Positions 29,770 to 35,315 of a DNA stretch of 35,315 bases are shown here, one piece after another. Location of the stretch: positions 1-35,315 of the forward strand of contig LNFJ01000107.1 in assembly GCA_001464625.1 (NCBI GenBank), read 5' to 3'. Numbering within the stretch: position 1 is the first letter of the stretch; every line of letters begins with the position of its first letter. The translations under genes and the position numbers were made by a program. A model generated the notes under the pieces. That model was given only the letters and a program-made list of their open reading frames with translations. It did not search any database and had not been told where the DNA came from. The DNA comes from Bacteroidia bacterium Ga0077558. Lineage in GTDB: Bacteria > Bacteroidota > Bacteroidia > Chitinophagales > Chitinophagaceae.

Positions 29770-30318
29770 ATGAAATTTGTTACCGGAGTATTTTTGCTTG
29801 CTTCAATGATCTGTCTTCAATCTTGTGAGTTTAGTTGTTCGGTAGGAGATACTGGTGATAAGGATAAGAATATAGTAAGAGATCCCAAAAGTGGTGCCCG
29901 TATAAGAAATGAGATCAAGCTGGATGCGACTGATTTAAAAATTGAGAAAGCCTACTTAGCTTTTGCCGATGGAGAAATGGTGCCGGAAGATAATATAGTT
30001 GACTTTAGTCAGCCTGTTAAAATGGTTATCGTATTCGAAAGCGGATGGAAAGAGATAGATGGAAGAGTAAATCTTGGAGCTTCGGAAAAAATAATAGTGC
30101 AGGGAGGAGAAGTATTGTTAGATGAAAAAGATTTGTTTCCAGAAAAAAAACTTCCAAACGGCTTGTCGGCAACGGATGCCAAAACAATTGCATTAAGTGC
30201 CAGCATTAATTTGACAAATGAAATCAAACCATTAACAGCATTCACCGTTAGTTTCCGCATATGGGATAAAAACAGCAACGCTGCTGTGGAGGGGGAGTAT
30301 AAATTATATGCAAAGTAA
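29770..30318 (+). CDS. Hypothetical lipoprotein
   Basis: The 182-residue protein has a signal peptide ending in the lipobox LQSC (Cys19). The mature part begins with a Cys/Ser stretch and charged linker, then a beta-rich domain (about 55-180: KIEKAYLAFADGEMVPEDNI, VKMVIVFESGWKEIDGRVNL, FTVSFRIWDKNSNAAVEGEY) that looks like an Ig-like or jelly-roll fold. No recognised family. It sits in a co-directional run with the GGCT-like gene 22 bp before and the LpxH-like gene 32 bp after, so an envelope role is possible. Confidence 0.7.
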   Translation: MKFVTGVFLLASMICLQSCEFSCSVGDTGDKDKNIVRDPKSGARIRNEIKLDATDLKIEKAYLAFADGEMVPEDNIVDFSQPVKMVIVFESGWKEIDGRVNLGASEKIIVQGGEVLLDEKDLFPEKKLPNGLSATDAKTIALSASINLTNEIKPLTAFTVSFRIWDKNSNAAVEGEYKLYAK

Positions 30319-30350
30319 ACTTCGCAAAAACGATTTCTTAAAAGCAGCCA

Positions 30351-31121
30351 GTGGGTAAAAAAATATTTTTTCTTTCAGATTTTCATCTTGGTGCTCCCGA
30401 CCATAGCAGCAGCCTCGAAAGAGAAAAAATACTGGTGCAATTTCTTGATGAAATAAAAAATGATGCAACTGAAATTTTCCTCGTAGGTGATATGTTCGAT
30501 TTTTGGTACGAATACCGCAAGGTGGTGCCGAAAGGTTATGTAAGACTGCTTGGAAAATTAGCAGAGCTATCAGATGAAGGAATTGCCATGCATTTTTTTG
30601 TTGGCAATCATGATATGTGGATGCGGGATTATTTTCAAAAAGAGTTGAACATTCCAGTATATTTTGAACCGATGGAATTTGAACGTTCTGGAAAACTATT
30701 TTTAATAGGACATGGCGATGGGCTAGGTCCCGGCGACCATGGCTATAAGAGATTAAAGAAAGTTTTCCGCAACCCGGTAAGCAAATGGCTGTTTGGAATA
30801 TTACCGCCCTTATTCGGCATGGGACTTGCCAATTATATGAGCCGCAGAAGCAGGGCGCAAACAGGAACATCAGAAGAGATTTTCCTCGGAGAAGAGAAGG
30901 AATGGTTGATTATTTACTGTAAAGAAATGCTGGCCAAGAAAAAGTTTGACTTTTTTGTATTTGGGCATAGACATTTAGCTATTGATTATCGTCTTGATTC
31001 AGTTAGCCGGTATATCAACCTCGGCGATTGGATACGATATTTTACATATGCTGTATTTGATGGTGAGAAATTAGAATTAAAATCATACAAAGGAAAAGAC
31101 GATAAGATCATTAGAAGTTAA
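30351..31121 (+). CDS. lpxH: UDP-2,3-diacylglucosamine diphosphatase, LpxH-like
   Basis: This 256-residue calcineurin-like phosphoesterase would hydrolyse UDP-diacylglucosamine to lipid X in lipid A synthesis. Metal-ligand motifs are all seen: LSDFHLG (Asp10, His12), GDMFDFWYEY, FVGNHDMWM, LIGHGDGLGPGDHGYK and FVFGHRHLAID (late Gly-His-x-His). The region after GDHGYK with LFGMGLANYMSRRSR matches the LpxH helical cap. The start is GTG 30351. It is followed directly (0 bp) by the 31122 gene. The fold is certain; substrate identity is inferred from the family and the absence of other LpxH/LpxI candidates in the window. Confidence 0.87.
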   Translation: MGKKIFFLSDFHLGAPDHSSSLEREKILVQFLDEIKNDATEIFLVGDMFDFWYEYRKVVPKGYVRLLGKLAELSDEGIAMHFFVGNHDMWMRDYFQKELNIPVYFEPMEFERSGKLFLIGHGDGLGPGDHGYKRLKKVFRNPVSKWLFGILPPLFGMGLANYMSRRSRAQTGTSEEIFLGEEKEWLIIYCKEMLAKKKFDFFVFGHRHLAIDYRLDSVSRYINLGDWIRYFTYAVFDGEKLELKSYKGKDDKIIRS

Positions 31122-31931
31122 ATGAAGCGAATTATTACGATAATAGTGTTGATGATGTTTGCTGGCGCAGTAAATGCGCAGGCAGATACCACTTTCAAGT
31201 TTGTAAAAAAATTTACAGGAGATATTGTGGACTTTACGGTGGACAATCTTGATAATGTATACATTCTAAACAGCCGCAATCAGGTAAAAAAGCTAAACTC
31301 CAATGGCGATTCGGTGGGTGTTTTTAATGATGTAAAAAATTATGGCAAGGCTTCGCTGATTGATGTGTCAAATCCACTAAAAGTTTTATTGTATTACCGG
31401 GATTTTGCAACGGTGGTGGTGCTGGATCGGTTTTTAAATGCAGTTAATATAATTGATCTGCGGAAACAGAATATTTTCCAGGCAAAAGCCATCGGTCAAT
31501 CATACGATAATAAAATATGGGTGTATGATGAACTGGAAAGTAAACTCAAGAAAATTGATGAAGAGGGAAAACTTTTACAGGAAACACCAGATTTTAGATT
31601 GTTGCTTGGACAAGCTCCATCGCCAATAAAAATATTTGATGAGAATAAATATGTATATCTCTATGATTCAACAAAAGGAGTATATGTATTCGACTATTTT
31701 GGCGCATTACGGAATAATATACAGATTCTGCAATGGAAAAACTTTAAAGTAGTCGGCAAGTATATTTTTGGCTCTAAGTCGGATACCTTATTCCGCTATG
31801 AAATTGCCAGCTTTAATTTTGATGAATGGCGTATGCCCGAAGAAATTTACAAGAGCAACAGTTTTAATTTCACTTCTACCCGCCTGTATGCTTTGAGGAA
31901 AGATGGAATTTATATTTATTCCATTCATTGA
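31122..31931 (+). CDS. Secreted protein of propeller-like repeat type, function unknown
   Basis: The 269-residue protein has a signal peptide (MKRIITIIVLMMFAGAVNAQ). The mature part contains several short beta repeats of the kind seen in propellers: DFTVDNLDNVYILNSRNQVK, IWVYDELESKLKKIDEEGK, YVYLYDSTKGVYVFDYFG, RLYALRKDGIYIYS. I do not recognise a named family. The ATG follows the stop of the LpxH-like gene with no gap, so translation is coupled. It is probably periplasmic or surface-exposed. The MscS gene follows after 37 bp. Confidence 0.75.
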   Translation: MKRIITIIVLMMFAGAVNAQADTTFKFVKKFTGDIVDFTVDNLDNVYILNSRNQVKKLNSNGDSVGVFNDVKNYGKASLIDVSNPLKVLLYYRDFATVVVLDRFLNAVNIIDLRKQNIFQAKAIGQSYDNKIWVYDELESKLKKIDEEGKLLQETPDFRLLLGQAPSPIKIFDENKYVYLYDSTKGVYVFDYFGALRNNIQILQWKNFKVVGKYIFGSKSDTLFRYEIASFNFDEWRMPEEIYKSNSFNFTSTRLYALRKDGIYIYSIH

Positions 31932-31956
31932 TACTGCCTGACTTAGTATTATTCAA

Positions 31957-31964
31957 TATTTTTG
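31957..31964 (+). promoter_or_regulatory. Candidate mscS -7 box TATTTTTG
   Basis: TATTTTTG exactly matches TAnnTTTG but ends only 4 bp before the ATG of the MscS gene. If used, transcription would start at or just inside the start codon, giving a leaderless mRNA. No -33 TTG at proper spacing is visible. Confidence 0.3.
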
Positions 31965-31968
31965 AAGC

Positions 31969-33063
31969 ATGAACGATTTCCTGGAGCAAATATGGTTTGG
32001 CAATACTGTTAAAAGCTACCTGATTGTGGCAGGGGTTATTTTGTTTGTCATTCTATTGAAGCGTATTATTTCTCACTACTTTGCCAGTCTTCTTTTCCGG
32101 GTAGTCAATAAAATTTGGAAGAATATTGATAAAGCTTCTTTCACAAACCTGCTTATTCAACCACTCGGTTTTTTTCTGCTGATATTAATTTCTATCATCA
32201 GTTTATACAAACTTAATTTTCCGGCAGAACTGAATGTGGAGATTTATAAGTACACCATTAGGGAGGTGCTTCACACCATTTCCACTATTGTTTTAATCAT
32301 TTCTTTTATTTGGTTGTTGCTGCGTATTGTTGATTTTATTGCCAGCATACTCGAAAAAAGAGCCAGCCTTACACCCGACCACTCTGACGATCAGCTTATT
32401 ATTTTCTTCCGGGATTTTTTTAAAGTAGTAATCTCCATTGTGGGTGTAATGATGATGCTGAATTATGCATTTAACCTCAATGTTGGAAGCCTTATTACCG
32501 GCTTAAGCATTGTGGGTGCTGCTATTGCACTGGCATTACGGGAAAGTTTGGAAAACCTGATTGCCTCTTTTATTATCTTTTTTGATAAGCCATTTACAAT
32601 TGGCGATTTGGTAAAAGTGCAGCAGGTAAGTGGCACCGTCGAAAAAATTGGTTTGCGAAGTACAAGAATCAGAACGGATAACAAAACACTGGTAAGTGTA
32701 CCCAATAAACAAATGGTAGATAGTGTGCTTGATAATTTATCTTCCAGAACACAGCGTCGGGGAGACTTAAAGCTCGAATTATCAATACAAACAAGTGCAG
32801 CGAAACTAGAATTGCTTTTAGCCGGAATAAAAAAAATAGTAGAAAGAAATGAAATTGAAGATGCGAATGTATTTATTACAGAAATTACCAGTAATGCAGT
32901 GGTTTTACAATCAGACTATTACACGGCACCAATAACTATAAAAGAGTTTAATACTGCAAAGCAGGAAATTAACCTGCAATCGCTTCAATTAATAGAACAA
33001 CTGAAAATTGAACTGTCAGGAGCCAGCGCAGATATAAGAATCACAAACGTCAACGATAAATAG
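31969..33063 (+). CDS. MscS-family mechanosensitive ion channel
   Basis: This 364-residue inner-membrane channel would release solutes on osmotic down-shock. About four to five hydrophobic helices (YLIVAGVILFVILLKRIIS; FFLLILISIISLYKL; ISTIVLIISFIWLLLRIVDF; VVISIVGVMMMLNYAF) precede the pore helix GLSIVGAAIALALRESLENL, with the Ala/Gly pattern of MscS TM3. The beta domain follows (FTIGDLVKVQQVSGTVEKIG, then TRIRTDNKTLVSVPNKQMVD), then an alpha-beta domain. It fits the YbdG/YnaI-like size class. The ATG at 31969 is clear. It ends 1 bp from the convergent thioredoxin-like gene. Precise physiological role is not evident. Confidence 0.92.
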   Translation: MNDFLEQIWFGNTVKSYLIVAGVILFVILLKRIISHYFASLLFRVVNKIWKNIDKASFTNLLIQPLGFFLLILISIISLYKLNFPAELNVEIYKYTIREVLHTISTIVLIISFIWLLLRIVDFIASILEKRASLTPDHSDDQLIIFFRDFFKVVISIVGVMMMLNYAFNLNVGSLITGLSIVGAAIALALRESLENLIASFIIFFDKPFTIGDLVKVQQVSGTVEKIGLRSTRIRTDNKTLVSVPNKQMVDSVLDNLSSRTQRRGDLKLELSIQTSAAKLELLLAGIKKIVERNEIEDANVFITEITSNAVVLQSDYYTAPITIKEFNTAKQEINLQSLQLIEQLKIELSGASADIRITNVNDK

Positions 33064-33064
33064 T

Positions 33065-33583
33065 TTAATTAGCTGTCTTAAGAATTTCTCCCATCTCCAT
33101 ATCGAAGAGTCCATATTTTCCGTACTCGACTACACGGCCCAATTCTTTACCATTTTTTAGTATGATAATGGTAGGTACGCTTTTTATGTTCAACGCTTCT
33201 GCAAGATGGCTGAGTGTTACTTTACTTCTGTCAACACCAATAAGAGTAACCTTTTCTTTAGAAAACGCAGCAGCTTCTAATAGAGAATAAAACTTTGGAA
33301 TAATAACATGAGAATCTTCGCACCAGGTACCCATAAAAACAAGTAATTGAACAGAATCCTTATTTTTTTGCAAACCCTCTACTGCGGATTTATTTGGTGT
33401 ATAGCCTTTTAAATTTTCTGCATACCATTTAAAAGAAGAGTCGGCTAGTAATACTTCTTGCGATATAATTCCTTTGTATGTTTTTTCATTAGGCCTTTCA
33501 ACTAACGTCACATATTGGTGTTGAGCAAAAAGTAGATTGCTAACAAATGCTATAGCTATTACAAGTATATATTTTTTCATCAT
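33065..33583 (-). CDS. Secreted thioredoxin-fold protein with CxxS site
   Basis: The 172-residue protein has a signal peptide (MMKKYILVIAIAFVSNLLFA). The thioredoxin fold is shown by LLVFMGTWCEDSHVIIPKFY (about 81-100), the cis-Pro loop SVPTIIILKNGKELGRVV and the final helix. The active site is W-C-E-D-S: Cys88 is present but the second Cys is replaced by Ser91, so a normal disulfide exchange is not possible; monothiol or isomerase-like activity, or binding, is more likely. As far as I recall, W-C-x-D sites are common in related Bacteroidota proteins. The start may be either of the two initial Met codons. It is convergent with mscS. Confidence 0.87.
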   Translation of the reverse strand: MMKKYILVIAIAFVSNLLFAQHQYVTLVERPNEKTYKGIISQEVLLADSSFKWYAENLKGYTPNKSAVEGLQKNKDSVQLLVFMGTWCEDSHVIIPKFYSLLEAAAFSKEKVTLIGVDRSKVTLSHLAEALNIKSVPTIIILKNGKELGRVVEYGKYGLFDMEMGEILKTAN

Positions 33584-33657
33584 GTTGAAATAAGTAAACG
33601 TAAAAATAACCAGTCAGAGCTGAAAGGATGAGACAAGCAATGTTAAAGTTGCAATAG

Positions 33658-34245
33658 TTAGAGGCTGGCTTTCAATTCAAGCAGAAATCCCTTTATCTTC
33701 TCCAAATTCTGTATCACCACAAATTTCTCTTCTGCCTTTTTGTTCTTTTTCAGGTAGTCTTTTGCACCTTCAATGGTGAACTTACGACGGCGAAGCAAAT
33801 CGTAAATAAGAACCAAATTTTTTATATCAATGGGTCTAAAAAAACGGTCGCCTTTGCGATTTTTTCGTGGCTCCAGGATATCAAATTCGGTTTCCCAATA
33901 ACGTATCAGGGATTGATTTTCCCGGAACATTTCTGCCACCTGGCCAATCGAATAATATTGTTTTTGAAAAAGAATTTCATCTTCGGGTATTTGTATCAGA
34001 TCAGCCGTCAACGCAATGTCCTTTAAAGAACGGCGGCCCCGCTTACCTGTTATGGGGCCAGTAGTAACTTCTTGTATTTCTTTTTTCTCTTCCACAACCG
34101 GCTCATTTACTTCCACTACTTCTTCCTGCACTATCACATCACTTGTTTCTTCATTGGCCATAACGGTAGGAACCGGTGCTGAAGTATTTTCCTGCTCTTC
34201 AGGAGCAGAAAAATCAAACATTATCTGGCTTAATTGCTTCGGCAT
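33658..34245 (-). CDS. MerR-family transcriptional regulator
   Basis: The 195-residue DNA-binding protein has an unusual long acidic N-terminus (about 1-75, Glu/Val-rich, EEVVEVNEPVVEEKKE) and a KRGRRSLKDIA segment. The MerR HTH and wing follow: YYSIGQVAEMFRENQSLIRY, then WETEFDILEPRKNRKGDRFF and RPIDIKNLVLIYDLLRRRKF. The C-terminal tail has no long dimerisation coiled coil or ligand-binding domain. I start at ATG 34245 (MPKQLSQIMFDFSA); 34260 adds five residues. A TACCTTTA box ends a few bases before this ATG. Regulators of this kind are frequent in Bacteroidota; targets are unknown. It is upstream of the thioredoxin-like gene on the same strand with a 74-bp gap. Confidence 0.87.
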   Translation of the reverse strand: MPKQLSQIMFDFSAPEEQENTSAPVPTVMANEETSDVIVQEEVVEVNEPVVEEKKEIQEVTTGPITGKRGRRSLKDIALTADLIQIPEDEILFQKQYYSIGQVAEMFRENQSLIRYWETEFDILEPRKNRKGDRFFRPIDIKNLVLIYDLLRRRKFTIEGAKDYLKKNKKAEEKFVVIQNLEKIKGFLLELKASL

Positions 34246-34435
34246 ATTGTAAAGGTACAACCTATGTGCTGGCAGGGAACAGCTGAAGTGGACTGTGGAA
34301 AAGTAGTGCCTCTGTAATATTTCCTTAGTGTAATTTTTGCTATATCCTAAAGGGAGATTGCAAAATTCACTTTTGATAAGAGCAATTAAAAAATAAATGC
34401 TATAAAACTTTATAAAAAGTATAATGATTCATTGA

Positions 34436-34466
34436 CCTAAGTCCCCTTTTAGAGGACAGGGGTTTA
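34436..34466. repeat. GC-rich intergenic element, degenerate copy
   Basis: CCCCTTTTAGAGG followed by ACAGGGG, in a very AT-rich spacer, resembles the reverse complement of the element at 5560 (CCCCTTTAGGGG then GGGG). It overlaps the stop codon of the 34464 gene. A shorter TCCTAAAGGGA relic lies at 34345-34355 in the same spacer. Confidence 0.45.
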
Positions 34467-35315
34467 ATCCAGACTCTGATTACTCGCAGCCGCTTTCTTC
34501 AGCAACAAATCAAATTGCTCCGGAGTAAGGTCATTAAAGAAGAAGTAAATAGGATTTATTTTTTCGCCATTCTTGTGTACTTCATAGTGGCAGTGTGGTC
34601 CGGTAGATTTTCCGGTACTGCCTACCCAGCCAATCACTTCGCCACGTTTGATGGCCTGGCCATTTCTCACTTTCACTCTCACCATGTGCCCGTATAAAGT
34701 TTCATATCCATAGCTATGATTAATAATAACATGATTGCCATAACCATTACCAGTGCTGCCCGCTGTTGATACTACCCCGTCAGCCGTTGCATAAATTGGA
34801 GTTCCCTGTGGCGCAGAAAAATCAAGTCCTGCATGAAACTTTGTGGTTTTATACACCGGGTCAATACGATAACCATAGCCCGATGCAATGCGGTTCAGAT
34901 CTTTATTACTTACCGGTTGAATGGCGGGAGTATGCGATAATAATTTTTCTTTATTCTTCACCAGCTCATCCACTTCATCGTACGATTTTTTTTGTGCCGC
35001 TATTCGGCTCATCAAATTATTCAGTGTATTGGTAATAGAAGCTACTAATTGGTTATCTTTTATACGTTCAACCGTTGCGATCTCCAGTTTTTCTTCCAGT
35101 TCTTTTGCTCTGGCACTATCCGGTATTGGATTGGCTTCAAAAATAGCCCGGTACACATCATTGTCTCTTTTTTCCAGCTCATTCATTTGCTTTTGCACCG
35201 AGCTCAGTTCTTCATCAAGTTCTTTATAATTTTCCCGCATCGCTCTATTCTGTTGTTCCAGGATCTTTTCTTTGGGAGAACCGATAAATTGAAAAGCCAC
35301 AAACGAGATCAAAGC
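34464..35315 (-). CDS. M23-family peptidase with coiled coil, N-terminus cut by window
   Basis: The frame is open to the window end (284 residues visible), so the N-terminus is outside. The first residues (ALISFVAFQFIGSP) are the end of a membrane helix. A coiled coil follows (about 20-125: ENYKELDEELSSVQKQMNEL, IAAQKKSYDEVDELVKNKEK), then the LytM/M23 domain with GYRIDPVYKTTKFHAGLDFS (His and Asp ligands), ETLYGHM and GPHCHYEVHKNG (H-x-H; a Cys in the usual Leu place). This layout is like MepM/EnvC-type peptidoglycan peptidases anchored in the inner membrane. Zinc ligands are intact, so it is likely active. A GC-rich repeat overlaps its stop. Confidence 0.92.
   Translation of the reverse strand, partial: ALISFVAFQFIGSPKEKILEQQNRAMRENYKELDEELSSVQKQMNELEKRDNDVYRAIFEANPIPDSARAKELEEKLEIATVERIKDNQLVASITNTLNNLMSRIAAQKKSYDEVDELVKNKEKLLSHTPAIQPVSNKDLNRIASGYGYRIDPVYKTTKFHAGLDFSAPQGTPIYATADGVVSTAGSTGNGYGNHVIINHSYGYETLYGHMVRVKVRNGQAIKRGEVIGWVGSTGKSTGPHCHYEVHKNGEKINPIYFFFNDLTPEQFDLLLKKAAASNQSLD

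Noticed and set aside
30304..30870. Open frame of 188 codons on the minus strand opposite the LpxH-like gene
   Set aside because: The plus-strand phosphoesterase motifs are complete; the antisense product is unrecognisable.
33065..33583. CxxS thioredoxin considered a mutated, dead protein
   Set aside because: The rest of the fold and signal peptide are intact and W-C-x-D-type sites are, as far as I recall, frequent in this protein group, so it is kept as a functional gene.

Overview
The window looks like a chromosomal segment from a member of the Bacteroidota, probably the Chitinophagaceae or close relatives. The lineage call is inferred from several things seen together: adjacent gldE and gldD, the mutY-ssb-gldE-gldD order, the rsfS-ftsH-LUD gene order, a 950-residue CarB without the C-terminal regulatory domain, start regions with almost no Shine-Dalgarno sequences, and -7 boxes of the Bacteroidota type (TAnnTTTG). 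The DNA is AT-rich and densely coding, mostly housekeeping. I see no tRNA, rRNA, CRISPR array, insertion sequence or prophage.

Layout. 1-1.2 kb: minus-strand TPR protein (cut by the window start) and an HU-type DNA-binding protein whose start codon is missing. 1.3-5.0 kb: plus-strand mutY, ssb, gldE, gldD (DNA repair, single-strand binding, gliding/envelope). 5.0-6.4 kb: two minus-strand membrane proteins of unknown function. 6.4-11.6 kb: a TPR membrane protein, then a tight DUF3109 / lutB-like / polysaccharide-deacetylase-like operon. 11.6-22.4 kb: a long minus-strand block with an EamA transporter, purH, a ComEC-like protein, a DinB-fold protein, a helical-repeat protein, carB and a lipoprotein. 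22.4-25.1 kb: M23 peptidase, peroxiredoxin and a tiny HExxH protein. 25.1-29.2 kb: birA divergent from rsfS-ftsH-lutC. 29.3-33.1 kb: GGCT-fold protein, lipoprotein, LpxH-like phosphoesterase, a secreted propeller-like protein and MscS. 33.1 kb to the end: minus-strand thioredoxin-like protein, MerR regulator and a second M23 peptidase cut by the window end.

Functional themes are nucleotide synthesis (purH, carB), genome maintenance (mutY, ssb, HU), envelope and lipid A work (lpxH-like, two M23 peptidases, gldD/E, MscS), protein quality control and ribosome silencing (ftsH, rsfS), and lactate-type oxidation (lutB and lutC homologues at two separate loci).

The most unusual signals are small repeats rather than genes. 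(1) A degenerate 7-bp tandem repeat fitting TYCNRAY occurs three times: as an array of about 8-10 units just upstream of the GGCT gene, and as in-frame tracts inside the deacetylase-like gene and birA. (2) A 25-bp near-perfect palindrome sits in frame inside purH and encodes an extra NLPTGQAG-type peptide in a linker. (3) GC-rich CCCCTAAAGGGG-like elements abut gene ends at three or four intergenic sites. Together these suggest a genome that tolerates, and may actively spread, mini-repeats in spacers and in surface loops of essential enzymes.
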